The position numbers and the translations under genes were made by a program. This document shows, piece by piece, positions 49,600 to 58,750 of a DNA stretch of 64,000 bases; the stretch's first letter is position 1, and every line of letters starts with the position of its first letter. Under the pieces are notes generated by a model. The model saw only the letters and a list, made by a program, of their open reading frames with translations, had not been told where the DNA came from and made no database searches. Source of the DNA: Bordetella genomosp. 10 (GTDB lineage: Bacteria; Pseudomonadota; Gammaproteobacteria; Burkholderiales; Burkholderiaceae_B); contig NZ_NEVM01000001.1 in assembly GCF_002261225.1 (NCBI RefSeq), positions 930,001-994,000 on the forward strand. Reading direction: 5' to 3'.

Positions 49600-51915
49600 G
49601 TGGCACGCCACGTCCGACGACGCGCACAGCAGCAGGCTGGCCGGCCTTTTTTTGCCGCCGGGCCGTCCCAAGGCAAAAACGCCCCCCCGGGGGGCAGCAA
49701 GCGGCGCAAGCCGCGCGGCGTGGGGGCCTTTTTTTCGACCCGTCCGCTGGTGGCGGTGATCCTGGGCGTGGCTTGCACGCCCGCCGTCATGGCGCAGGCC
49801 CAGGTCGTTGACCCGGCGACCGGGGAACCCCGGGCGAAACCGGCCGCGGCCACGGCCACCACGGCCAAGTCCGCCACACCCGCCGGCGCGCCCGCCACCC
49901 TGCCCACGGTCACCGTCACCGGCGTGGCGGAGGATCCGGGCGCGGTGCACCTCGACGCCCCGGTCAACAACGGCGCGCTGGGCCAGCGCAGCGTCCTGGA
50001 AACGCCGTTCTCCAGCACCGTGGTGACCGCGCAGGACATAAGCGATCGCCAGGTCAACAAGCTGGGCGACGTGTTCGCGGTGGATGCCTCGGTGACGGAC
50101 AACAGCGCGGCCTATGGCGCCTGGGCCAGCTACCTGACCGTGCGCGGCCTGCCGCTGGACTGGCAGAACTCCTATCGCATCGACGGCAATCCCTTCATCA
50201 GCTACGTGACGCTGCTGCCCTACGAGCATTTCGAGCAGATCGACCTGCTCAAGGGCGCCACGGCCTTCATGTACGGTTTCGGCTCCCCCGGCGGTCTCAT
50301 CAACTACGTCACCAAGAAGCCGACCGACGAGCCGCTGCGCAGCATCGACGTCGGCTACGTGTCCAAGGGCCTGCTGCGGGAGCACGTGGACCTGGGCGGC
50401 CGCGTCGGCGACAGCGGCGCCATCGGCTACCGCCTGAACGCCACGCATGAAAGCGGCAACACGTACAACGATGGCCGCCTGAACCGCAACTCCCTGTCGC
50501 TGGCGCTGGACGCGCGGCTGAGCGACCGCTTGACCTGGGACTTCCAGACCCTGGTGCAGAACCGCGACGCGCACGACCAGGAACCGACCATCTACGCCGG
50601 GCAACTGAGCGGCAAGCGCCTGCCCAGCCCTTTGCGCAATAACGACCAGACCTTGAACGCCAAGGGCCAGTACGCCGACAACGAGTTCCGCTATTACTCG
50701 ACGGGCTTGAAGTACGCCCTGAATTCGGACTGGATCTTCAGCACCAACTACAGCTACAGCTCCACCCGCACGCGCCGCAACGAGTCCGTGCTGTTCATCC
50801 AGAACCAGGCGGGCGACTACGAGGACTACCTGTCGGACTACGGCGAGGCCTATTCCTACAACCAGTGGCAGGGCATGGTCCAGGGCCGCCTGCGCACGGG
50901 CCCGGTCAACCACCAGGTGGTGCTGGGCGCGTCGTGGTCCAAGCAGAAGAACGACTACAGCGCCGACGGCGTCTATTTCCCCGCCGGCACGGGCAACCTG
51001 TACAGCCAGAACAGCAACGCCTACTACAGCGACGGCGGCCTGGACCTGTACCGCGCGGCCGAGATCACGCAGAAGTCCCTGTTCGCCAGCGACACCATGG
51101 ACCTCGGCGGCCCGTGGTCGCTGCTGGCCGGCGTGCGCTACACCGACTACAGCCAGCGCGGCTTCGACACCACCGGCGCCGAGTCGTCCAGCTACAAGAA
51201 GAACGGCGTGCCGGCGCCCACCTTCGCGCTGATGTACAAGTTCTCGCCCCGCACCATGGCCTACGCCAGCTATATGGAAGCGCTGGAGCCGGGTTCGACG
51301 GTGGGCATCGCCTACGCCAACTACGGCGCGCTGCTGGATCCCCTGAAGAGCAAGCAGTACGAGCTGGGCATCAAGACCGGCCAGGAAGACTGGGCCGCCA
51401 CGGCCGCCGTCTTCCGCATCGAGAAGAAATCCGAATACACCAACGCCAGCAACGAACTGGTGCAGAACGGCGAATCGCTGTACCAGGGCGTGGAGCTGGC
51501 CGCCTCCCGGCGGCTGGGCCATGACTGGACGGTGGGCGGCAGCCTGATGTTCCTGGACACGGAGTACCGCAAGGGCTCGGACTACGTCGGCAATCGCGTG
51601 GCCGGCGCGCCGCGCTGGACCGCCGCCGCGCAGATCGCCTACGCCGTGCCCGGCGTGCCGGGGCTGAAGCTGCGCGCCGACGCCAAGTACACGGGGTCGG
51701 CGATGCTGGGCGCGTCCAACGACGTGAAGGTGGGGGACTACACCATCTTCAACATCGGGGCCACCTACGACACCCGCATCTACGGCTACGACACCACCTT
51801 CCGCGCCGGCATCAACAACGTGGCCGACAAGCGCTACTGGTTGTACCAGTCGGCGGACTACGTCAAGGCCGGCGATCCGCGCACGTTCAGCCTGAGCGCC
51901 AGCATCAAGTTCTGA
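49600..51915 (+). CDS. TonB-dependent siderophore receptor without signalling domain
   Basis: A 771-aa outer-membrane receptor. GTG 49600 follows GGGAGG. The hydrophobic signal core is about 49-65 (PLVAVILGVACTPAVMAQA), preceded by an unusually long basic N-region of 48 residues encoded partly by a dispersed repeat. The TonB box is LPTVTVTG (101-108). Plug: VLETPFSSTVVTAQDI; IDLLKGATAFMYGFGSPGGLINYVTKKP. The barrel ends GDPRTFSLSASIKF. There is no STN domain and no FecI/FecR gene beside it, so it is a plain transporter of the ferrichrome/ferrioxamine-like branch, probably Fur-controlled. Confidence 0.92.
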   Translation: MARHVRRRAQQQAGRPFFAAGPSQGKNAPPGGSKRRKPRGVGAFFSTRPLVAVILGVACTPAVMAQAQVVDPATGEPRAKPAAATATTAKSATPAGAPATLPTVTVTGVAEDPGAVHLDAPVNNGALGQRSVLETPFSSTVVTAQDISDRQVNKLGDVFAVDASVTDNSAAYGAWASYLTVRGLPLDWQNSYRIDGNPFISYVTLLPYEHFEQIDLLKGATAFMYGFGSPGGLINYVTKKPTDEPLRSIDVGYVSKGLLREHVDLGGRVGDSGAIGYRLNATHESGNTYNDGRLNRNSLSLALDARLSDRLTWDFQTLVQNRDAHDQEPTIYAGQLSGKRLPSPLRNNDQTLNAKGQYADNEFRYYSTGLKYALNSDWIFSTNYSYSSTRTRRNESVLFIQNQAGDYEDYLSDYGEAYSYNQWQGMVQGRLRTGPVNHQVVLGASWSKQKNDYSADGVYFPAGTGNLYSQNSNAYYSDGGLDLYRAAEITQKSLFASDTMDLGGPWSLLAGVRYTDYSQRGFDTTGAESSSYKKNGVPAPTFALMYKFSPRTMAYASYMEALEPGSTVGIAYANYGALLDPLKSKQYELGIKTGQEDWAATAAVFRIEKKSEYTNASNELVQNGESLYQGVELAASRRLGHDWTVGGSLMFLDTEYRKGSDYVGNRVAGAPRWTAAAQIAYAVPGVPGLKLRADAKYTGSAMLGASNDVKVGDYTIFNIGATYDTRIYGYDTTFRAGINNVADKRYWLYQSADYVKAGDPRTFSLSASIKF
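49643..49735. repeat. Dispersed hairpin repeat inside receptor leader, flanked by GGCCTTTTTTT
   Basis: The core 49661-49728 has the same plan as the repeats at 26423-26545: a CCCC/GGGG hairpin, a GCGGC-GCAA-GCCGC hairpin and a GGGGGCC end. The 11-base direct repeat GGCCTTTTTTT stands on both sides (49643-49653, 49725-49735). The element is read in frame as residues about 15-46 of the receptor precursor. Confidence 0.6.
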
Positions 51916-52116
51916 CGTCGCGTGGTCCGGCATCGCGGGGCGCAGCGGGAAGGGGAGGCCGTTCGACGCCCCGCTTCCCACGCGCGCCCGCAGGTTGTTG
52001 CAGTAAGAAACATCTGGCCTGGGGGGCGGCCGCTGTTTCCTTTCGCGGCAGTGTCAACCTTTGGTTTCAGTTGCCGGCGGGCCGGGCGGCAAAAAGGGCG
52101 GCGGGGAGGGGGTATA

Positions 52117-52122
52117 TATAAT
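52117..52122 (+). promoter_or_regulatory. -10 element before phytochrome operon
   Basis: TATAAT lies within TATATATAAT, 28 bases before ATG 52151. No -35 is visible at normal spacing (52094-52099), so the assignment rests on the -10 alone. The ATG has no Shine-Dalgarno in the short leader. Confidence 0.4.
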
Positions 52123-52150
52123 CGAACACTATCCCGAACCCCGCTTTCCG

Positions 52151-54436
52151 ATGACGACAGACCTGCAAGCCTGCGATCAAGAACCCATACGCATACCGGG
52201 ACACATCCAACCGCAGGGATTCCTGCTTACGGTAGATCGGAAAACCACGGAACTGTTGCGCATCAGCGCCAACGCCGGCCAATTCACCGGCGTCGACCCG
52301 CGGGCCCTGCTCGGCCGCACGCTGGAGGCCACCTCGCTGCTGACGCCGGCCTTGCTGCAGGACGTCCTCGCGCCCCAATCCCGCCCGCAGCCGCCCCGCG
52401 CGCACGGCATCGCCACGTTCGACAGCGGCAGTTTCCTCGTCATCTCGCACCTGTCGGGCGACGAGCGCATCGTCGAATTCGAATTCGTCGATCCCGCCCT
52501 CAAGGGTTCGCTGGATCTTCTCTATCCGGACATGCGCGCGGCGATCGAAACCCTGCAGGCCGACCGCACGCCGGCCGCGCTTTACCAGAGCGCGGCGCGC
52601 ATCATCCGCGAATTGACCGGATTCGACCGCGCGCTGGTCTACGCCTTCGACGCGCAGTGGAACGGCACGGTGGTGGGCGAGGACCGCAACGACCGCCTGC
52701 CTTCGTATTTCGACCTGCGCTTTCCCGCCGGCGATATTCCCGCGCAGGCGCGTGAACTCTATCTCCTGAACCGCCAGCGCCTGATTCCCGACGCCGGCTA
52801 CACGCCGGTGCCTCTTCTCGAACTCGACCGCGAAGGCGCCGGCCTGGCGCCGCTGGACCTCTCCTTCGCCGTGCTGCGCAGCGTCTCGCCCGTGCACCTC
52901 GAATACATGCGCAATATGGGCACGCCGTCGTCGTTCTCGGTGTCCATCGTGGCCGGCGGCCGCTTATGGGGGCTGATTTCCGCCCATCATGCGCAGCCTC
53001 GCACCGTGCCGCACCACGTGCGCGCCGCCTGCGATTTCCTGGCCCAGGTCATGGCCATCCAGATCGAGGGCCACGCGCGCGGCTCCCACGCGGCCGAGCG
53101 GGTCGAGCGGCAGGGCGTGCAGGCGCGCCTGCTGGCCTACATGGCCAGGGAAGACAACTTCGTGCAGGGCCTGGTCAAGCATCCGGAGGATTTCCTGCCC
53201 CTGGTGGACGCGCACGGCGCCGCCGTCATGCTAGACGGGGTCTGCCATACCGTCGGCGACGCGCCGGACGAGGCCGGCGTGGCCGCGCTGGTGGCATGGC
53301 TGGCCGGGCAGCACGGCGACAAGGAAATCTACAGCACGGACAGCCTGGCTACCGCCCGGCCCGGCGCGGCCTGTGCGACGCGCGGCGGGGAAGCCGTCGC
53401 CGGCCTGCTGGCGGTGCAGATTTCGCAGATCCATCGCAGCTATGTCCTCTGGTTCCGTCCGGAGGTGGTGCGCACCGTCCGCTGGAGCGGCGATCCGCAC
53501 CGGGCCAAGGAAGCCGCCGCGGGCCGGCTGCATCCGCGGCAGTCCTTCGACATCTGGCGCGAGACCGTGCGCCACCGCTCGGCGCCGTGGACCGAGCCGC
53601 AACTGGACACGGCGGCGCTGCTGCGCAACGCCATCATCGGCATCGTCATGCGCAAGGCCGAGGAACTGGCCGACATCACCGATGAATTGAAGCGCAGCAA
53701 TCGCGAACTGGAAGCCTTCTCGTATTCCGTGTCGCACGACCTGCGTGCGCCTTTCCGCCACATCGTGGGTTACGCCGAATTGCTGAAGGACGAGCTGCAC
53801 CTGGAAGGCGGCGCCGCGGACGGGGACGCCGGGGCCGCGCCGGCGCCGGGCGGCAGCCGCCCGCTGCGCTACATCGAGACCATCATCGAAAGCGCCCACA
53901 CGGCCGGCAAGCTGGTGGACGGCTTGCTGAGTTTCTCGCAGGCCGGCCGCGTGAGCCTGGCGCGCGAGGAGATCAACGTGGACCGCATCGTGGCCTCGTG
54001 CCGCCACTTGCTGCAGCCCGAATTGCGCGATCGCCAGGTGGCGTTCGACATCGGTCCCCTGGGCCATGTCACCGCCGATCCCACGATGCTGCGGCAGGTC
54101 TTCCAGAATTTGCTAAGCAACGCGATCAAGTACACAAAAGGCCGCGACGTGGCTAAGATCAAAGTGACCGCCAACCGGACGCCCGCCGCCACCGTCTTCA
54201 TGATCGAGGACAACGGCGTCGGCTTCGACATGGCGTACGTGGGCAAGCTGTTCGGCGTCTTCCAGCGCCTGCATCGCATGGAGGATTTCGAGGGCACGGG
54301 CATCGGCCTGGCCAACGTGCGCCGCATCGCCGAACGCCATGGCGGATCCGCCTGGGCCGAGGGCGCGGTCGACCAGGGCGCCAGATTCTATTTTTCGATT
54401 CCTAACCGGGAGACCGCCGAAAATGTCGGTGCTTAA
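52151..54436 (+). CDS. bphP: Bacteriophytochrome histidine kinase
   Basis: A red/far-red photoreceptor kinase of 761 aa. The biliverdin-binding cysteine is C8, just before EPIRIPGHIQPQGFL. PAS about 15-115, GAF about 140-305 with FPAGDIPAQARELY (D195; the usual PASDIP serine is Gly here), chromophore-pocket H249 and H279. The PHY tongue has WFRPEVVRTVRWSGDP and HPRQSF. The kinase has H529 in SYSVSHDLRAPFRHI, FQNLLSNAIKYTKG and GTGIGLANVRRIAERHGG. The acidic insert GGAADGDAGAAPAPGG lies after the H-box. No heme oxygenase gene for making biliverdin is in the window. It overlaps the response regulator gene by 14 bases. Confidence 0.93.
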   Translation: MTTDLQACDQEPIRIPGHIQPQGFLLTVDRKTTELLRISANAGQFTGVDPRALLGRTLEATSLLTPALLQDVLAPQSRPQPPRAHGIATFDSGSFLVISHLSGDERIVEFEFVDPALKGSLDLLYPDMRAAIETLQADRTPAALYQSAARIIRELTGFDRALVYAFDAQWNGTVVGEDRNDRLPSYFDLRFPAGDIPAQARELYLLNRQRLIPDAGYTPVPLLELDREGAGLAPLDLSFAVLRSVSPVHLEYMRNMGTPSSFSVSIVAGGRLWGLISAHHAQPRTVPHHVRAACDFLAQVMAIQIEGHARGSHAAERVERQGVQARLLAYMAREDNFVQGLVKHPEDFLPLVDAHGAAVMLDGVCHTVGDAPDEAGVAALVAWLAGQHGDKEIYSTDSLATARPGAACATRGGEAVAGLLAVQISQIHRSYVLWFRPEVVRTVRWSGDPHRAKEAAAGRLHPRQSFDIWRETVRHRSAPWTEPQLDTAALLRNAIIGIVMRKAEELADITDELKRSNRELEAFSYSVSHDLRAPFRHIVGYAELLKDELHLEGGAADGDAGAAPAPGGSRPLRYIETIIESAHTAGKLVDGLLSFSQAGRVSLAREEINVDRIVASCRHLLQPELRDRQVAFDIGPLGHVTADPTMLRQVFQNLLSNAIKYTKGRDVAKIKVTANRTPAATVFMIEDNGVGFDMAYVGKLFGVFQRLHRMEDFEGTGIGLANVRRIAERHGGSAWAEGAVDQGARFYFSIPNRETAENVGA

Positions 54437-54896
54437 GAAAATCCTCCTCGTGGAGGACAACCCGAAGGATCTGGAGCTGACGCTCGTGGCCCTGGAGCGC
54501 AGCCGCCTCGCCAACGAAGTCGTCACGGCGCGCGACGGCATCGAGGCGCTGGACTGGCTGCTGCGGCGCGGCGCGCATGCGGACCGGCTGGAGGAAGACC
54601 CGGCGGTGGTGCTGCTCGATCTCAAGCTGCCCAAGATGGACGGCCTGGAAGTGCTGGCGACCATCAAGGGCGACCCGGCGGTCAAGCACGTGCCTGTGGT
54701 GATGCTCACTGCCTCGCGCGAGGAATCCGACCTCGTGCGCAGCTACGACCTGGGGGTGAACGCCTTCGTCGTCAAGCCGGTGGACTTCCAGGAATTCTAC
54801 GAAGCGATCCGTGGCCTGGGCATGTTCTGGGCCATTCTGAACGAACCCTCGCCCGGCCAGTTGCGGTCCGGGCCGATGAAGGTGACCAAAGCGTGA
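54423..54896 (+). CDS. Single-domain response regulator (Rcp1-like)
   Basis: A 157-aa receiver with no output domain. The acidic pocket is E11/D12, the phosphoacceptor D66 (LLDLKLP), the switch T96 and the conserved K118 (FVVKPVDFQEF). This is the type that commonly partners phytochrome kinases. It starts inside the end of the phytochrome gene and overlaps the next gene by four bases, so all three are one transcript. It likely receives phosphate from the phytochrome and passes the signal by protein contact or phosphotransfer. Confidence 0.93.
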   Translation: MSVLKKILLVEDNPKDLELTLVALERSRLANEVVTARDGIEALDWLLRRGAHADRLEEDPAVVLLDLKLPKMDGLEVLATIKGDPAVKHVPVVMLTASREESDLVRSYDLGVNAFVVKPVDFQEFYEAIRGLGMFWAILNEPSPGQLRSGPMKVTKA

Positions 54897-56875
54897 ACAC
54901 CGGCGCCGGCGCGACCGAGATACTGCTGCTCGAGGACAACGATCTCGATGCCGAACTGCTGCGCCGCCGCCTCGAACGCGCCGGCCTGGATTGCCATATC
55001 GACCAGGTGTGGGAGGAGGCGGATTTCCGCGCCGCGCTGCGCGGGAAGTCCTATGGGGTCATCCTGGCGGACTACGTGCTGCCGCGTTTCGACGGCATGA
55101 GCGCCTTGACCATCGCGCGCGAGCTGAGCCCGGAGACGCCCTTCATCTTCGTGTCCGGCACGCTGGGCGAGGAAGTGGCCATCGAGTCGCTCAAGCACGG
55201 CGCGACCGACTACATCGTCAAGCATCGCCAGGAACGCCTGCCGTCGGCCATCGCGCGCGCGCTCGCCGAACGCGAGCAGCGCCGTGCGCGGCTGCGGGCC
55301 GAGCAAGGCCTGGTCGAGATGAACGCGGCGCTGGAGGTGATGGTGCGCTCGCGCACCGAGGAACGCGACCTGGTCTGGCGGCTTACCCATGACCTGGTGG
55401 CGATCTGCGATCAGGACGGCTTCATCCGCAACAGCAATCCGGCGTGGCGGGAGATGCTGGGCTGGTCCGAGGCCGACCTGCTGGACCGCCAACTGGCGTC
55501 GCTGGTGGCGCCGGGCAGCCAGGAGCTCGCGGTATCCGCGCGCACGGTGCTGCACAGCCAGACCTACGCGCAGGACGTGGACCTGGAAATGCTCGCCGCC
55601 GACGGCCGGGCGGGCCGCATGGTCAGTTGGACCTTCGTGCGGACGGAGGACGGCCGCATCTGCGGCACCGGCCGCGACATCACGCAGCGCCTGGAGCTGG
55701 AAGCGCAACTGCGGCAGGCGCAGAAGATCGAGTCCATCGGGCAGTTGACCGGCGGCGTGGCGCACGACTTCAACAACGTGCTGATGATCGTGCAGGGCAA
55801 TCTGCAGACCTTGCAGCGCACGCTGGGCGCGAACGCTTCCGAGCGGGAAAGGCGCTGGCTGGACAACGCGCTCAAGGGCGTGGAGCGCGGCGCCAAGTTG
55901 ACCAAGGGGCTGCTGGCCTACTCGCGCAAGCAGCCGCTGGCGCCCCAGGCCGTCGACGCCAACGAAACGACGACGCGCCTGGTGGGCCTGCTGACGCAGA
56001 CGCTGGGCGCGCACATCGAGCTGCGCACCGAGCTGGCCGAGGCGGTGTGGCCGGCCTACGTCGATCCCAATCAGTTGGAGAACGCGCTGATCAACCTGGC
56101 GATCAACGCGCGCGACGCCATGTCGCCGCTGGGCGGCGGGCGCCTGACGATATCGACCTGCAACCGCAGCCTGGACGAGGCGTACTGCCGCCTGCATCCC
56201 GAAAAGACGCCCGGCGAATACGTCGAGCTGGTCGTCCAGGATACCGGGCCGGGCATGCCGCCCGACGTGCTGGAGAAGGCCTTCGATCCTTTCTTCACCA
56301 CCAAGAAGGAAGGCCACGGCACCGGCCTGGGCTTGAGCCAGGTGTATGGCTTCGTCAAGCAGAGCGGCGGCCACGTGAAGCTGGTGTCGCAGGCGGGGCA
56401 GGGCGCGGCGGTGCATCTGCTGCTGCCGCGCGACCTGCGCGACGGCGAGCTCGGCGAGGCGGCGGCGGACGAAAGCGTCGTCGATTACCGCTCGCCCGGC
56501 AACGAGACCGTGCTGGTGCTGGAGGACGACGCCGAGGTGCGCAGCATCTCCACGGAAGTGCTGCGCGAACTGGGCTACCGCGTGCTGGAGGCGGGCGACG
56601 GGCCGTCGGCCCTGCGCCTGGTCGAGGAACATCCGGACATCGACCTGGTGTTCTCAGACGTCGGGCTGCCGGGCGGCATGAACGGGCGCGAGGTGGCCGA
56701 GCAGGTGCACCTGAAGCGGCCGGGCCTGCCGGTGGTTTTCACCTCCGCCTACGCCTCGCAGGCGCTGGTCAGCGACGGCGCCCTGATGCCCGGCGTGGAG
56801 CTGCTCGAAAAGCCGTTCACCACCCAGCAACTGGCCATGCGCGTGCGCCGCACGCTGGACCGGACGCGCGGCTGA
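54893..56875 (+). CDS. Hybrid histidine kinase: REC-PAS-HisKA-HATPase-REC
   Basis: A 660-aa soluble kinase with a receiver at each end. N-terminal REC about 8-125 (LLLEDND, D60 in LADYVLPRFDG). PAS about 160-265 (AICDQDGFIRNSNPAWREMLGWSEADLLD). H291 in LTGGVAHDFNNVLMIVQGNL. ATPase with INLAINARDAM, DTGPGM and GTGLGLSQVYGFVKQSGG. C-terminal REC about 540-655 (LEDDAEV, D589 in FSDVGLPGG). There are no membrane segments, so the input is cytosolic. GTG 54893 overlaps the previous stop. A relay from phytochrome through the single receiver to this kinase is plausible; no DNA-binding output is encoded here. Confidence 0.92.
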   Translation: MNTGAGATEILLLEDNDLDAELLRRRLERAGLDCHIDQVWEEADFRAALRGKSYGVILADYVLPRFDGMSALTIARELSPETPFIFVSGTLGEEVAIESLKHGATDYIVKHRQERLPSAIARALAEREQRRARLRAEQGLVEMNAALEVMVRSRTEERDLVWRLTHDLVAICDQDGFIRNSNPAWREMLGWSEADLLDRQLASLVAPGSQELAVSARTVLHSQTYAQDVDLEMLAADGRAGRMVSWTFVRTEDGRICGTGRDITQRLELEAQLRQAQKIESIGQLTGGVAHDFNNVLMIVQGNLQTLQRTLGANASERERRWLDNALKGVERGAKLTKGLLAYSRKQPLAPQAVDANETTTRLVGLLTQTLGAHIELRTELAEAVWPAYVDPNQLENALINLAINARDAMSPLGGGRLTISTCNRSLDEAYCRLHPEKTPGEYVELVVQDTGPGMPPDVLEKAFDPFFTTKKEGHGTGLGLSQVYGFVKQSGGHVKLVSQAGQGAAVHLLLPRDLRDGELGEAAADESVVDYRSPGNETVLVLEDDAEVRSISTEVLRELGYRVLEAGDGPSALRLVEEHPDIDLVFSDVGLPGGMNGREVAEQVHLKRPGLPVVFTSAYASQALVSDGALMPGVELLEKPFTTQQLAMRVRRTLDRTRG

Positions 56876-57275
56876 GGCGGTGCGCCGGCCGGGTGCGGGG
56901 TTGCGGACGGCGGCATGCGGGGCGGGGAAATACGCCCCCCTTCATGCGCCCTCCGGGTTGCCGCCGGCGCCCCCGCTCCCGGGAATGTGGAGAAATCGCG
57001 GATTTGTTAGCGAATGATGCGGGCGCGTAAAGCGGCCGGGCCGCGGGGTTGCCCGCGGGCGCGGGGTTTGCGGGCCGGCGCGCGCCCGAGCGCGGCGTCT
57101 TGCGCGATGCGTCAGGGGAAAGCGCGGCCGTTCCCGTCCGCGCATTAATGTTCGCGTCAGCAAAAACCCTTACCGTCGATCTCCATAATCCGGCCTGCGC
57201 GCTCCGCCTGACAACAAAATGATGGCCTTGCCGCGTTGCATCGCCGCCGGATGATGTCCTTAGGATCCGATCATC
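56876..57275. other. Intergenic region, 400 bases
   Basis: Between two rightward genes. The first half is very GC-rich with many short self-complementary runs (for example GCGGCCGGGCCGCGG near 57030-57050) that could stop transcription. The last 130 bases are less GC-rich and should carry the transporter promoter, though I cannot place its elements. AGGATCC near 57262 may act as the ribosome binding site. No gene is supported. Confidence 0.4.
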
Positions 57276-58610
57276 ATGCAGCCTTCTGCTTCAACGCAGC
57301 CCGGTCGTCCCGCGACGCACCGTTCCCCGCTTGCGCTCATGCGCACCGTATTGCGCGTGACCGCGGGCAACTTCCTGGAACAGTTCGACTTCTTCCTCTT
57401 CGGCTTCTACGCCAGCCAGATTTCCGCGGTGTTCTTTCCCTCCTCCAGCGAGTTCGCCGCGCTGATGAAGACCTTCGCCGTGTTCGGCGCCGGCTTCCTG
57501 ATGCGGCCGCTGGGCGCCGTCCTGCTGGGCACCTATATCGACAAGGTGGGACGCCGCAAGGGACTGATCGTGACGCTGCTGCTGATGGCCTGCGGCACCG
57601 TGCTGATCGCCTTCGTGCCGGGCTACCAGACCATAGGCATGCTGGCGCCGGCCCTGGTGCTGATCGGCCGCCTGCTGCAAGGCTTTTCCGCCGGCGCGGA
57701 GCTGGGCGGGGTGTCGGTCTATCTCGCCGAAATGGCCACGCCGGGCCGCAAGGGCTTTTTCGCCGCGTGGCAATCGGGCAGCCAGCAGGTGTCCATCATC
57801 GTCGCCGCCGCGCTCGGCTACGGCCTGGACCAATGGATGGACAAGGGCACCATCGCGGCCTGGGGCTGGCGCATTCCCTTCTTCGTCGGCTGTATGATCA
57901 TCCCCGTGATCTTCGTGCTGCGCCGCAGCCTGCAGGAAACCGAGGCCTTCCAGAAGCAGCAGCATCGTCCCACGCTGCGCGAGTCCTGGACCGCGCTGCT
58001 GCGCAACTGGGGCCTGATGCTGGCCGGCGCGTTGATGGTGGCGCTGACCACCTGCACCTTCTACCTGATCACCGTCTACGCGCCGACCTTCGGCAAGTCG
58101 GTGCTGCACCTGAGCACCGAGGACAGCCTGACGGTGACCTTCTTCGTCGGCATCTCCAATTTCATCTGGCTGCCCATCGGCGGCGCGGTGTCGGACAAGA
58201 TCGGCCGCAAGGCCCTGCTGCTGACGATCGCCGTGCTGGCGGTCCTGACGGCCTATCCGGCCTTGTCCTACCTGGCGCAGGCGCCGAGCTTCCACAAGAT
58301 GCTGGGCGTGCTGCTGTGGCTGTCCTTCATCTTCGGCATGTATAACGGCGCCATGATCCCGGCGCTGACCGAGATCATGCCCGCGTCGGTGCGCGTGGCC
58401 GGCTTCTCGCTGGCCTACAGCCTGGCCACCGCCATCTTCGGCGGCTTCACGCCGGAGATCTCCACCTACCTGATCCACGTCACCGACGACCGCGCGGCGC
58501 CCGGCTACTGGATGACCTTCGCGGCCGTCTGCGCCCTGTGCGCGACGCTGGCGGTGTACCGCAAGGGCGGGCAGGTCCATACTGCCCAGACCATCGCCGC
58601 GAAGTCCTGA
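57276..58610 (+). CDS. MFS transporter of the metabolite:H+ symporter (citrate) type
   Basis: A 444-aa transporter with twelve predicted membrane helices. It shows MHS-family signatures: [20 protein letters not shown] at the first helix, [21 protein letters not shown] in loop 2-3, [25 protein letters not shown], and [10 protein letters not shown] in loop 8-9. These fit the citrate/tricarballylate proton symporter branch (CitA/TcuC-like). It probably imports a di- or tricarboxylate. No TcuA/TcuB oxidation genes are adjacent. It precedes an orphan binding protein by 140 bases. Confidence 0.88.
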   Translation: MQPSASTQPGRPATHRSPLALMRTVLRVTAGNFLEQFDFFLFGFYASQISAVFFPSSSEFAALMKTFAVFGAGFLMRPLGAVLLGTYIDKVGRRKGLIVTLLLMACGTVLIAFVPGYQTIGMLAPALVLIGRLLQGFSAGAELGGVSVYLAEMATPGRKGFFAAWQSGSQQVSIIVAAALGYGLDQWMDKGTIAAWGWRIPFFVGCMIIPVIFVLRRSLQETEAFQKQQHRPTLRESWTALLRNWGLMLAGALMVALTTCTFYLITVYAPTFGKSVLHLSTEDSLTVTFFVGISNFIWLPIGGAVSDKIGRKALLLTIAVLAVLTAYPALSYLAQAPSFHKMLGVLLWLSFIFGMYNGAMIPALTEIMPASVRVAGFSLAYSLATAIFGGFTPEISTYLIHVTDDRAAPGYWMTFAAVCALCATLAVYRKGGQVHTAQTIAAKS

Positions 58611-58750
58611 TGCCGCTTACCCGTTGCTGCTTCCCTGACGCCGCTTACATAACCACACCGCCGCGGGCCCCACGGAGGGGGCCGCAGCGTGTATAAATTC
58701 GCACTATAAAAACCGATCCGTTTTCGTCGAGAGAAAGAGGAGATCCCTAC

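Noticed and set aside
57000..57110. Small RNA or origin-like element in the GC-rich gap after the hybrid kinase
   Set aside because: There are only overlapping short self-complementary GC runs; no promoter, terminator tail or repeat pattern supports a specific element.
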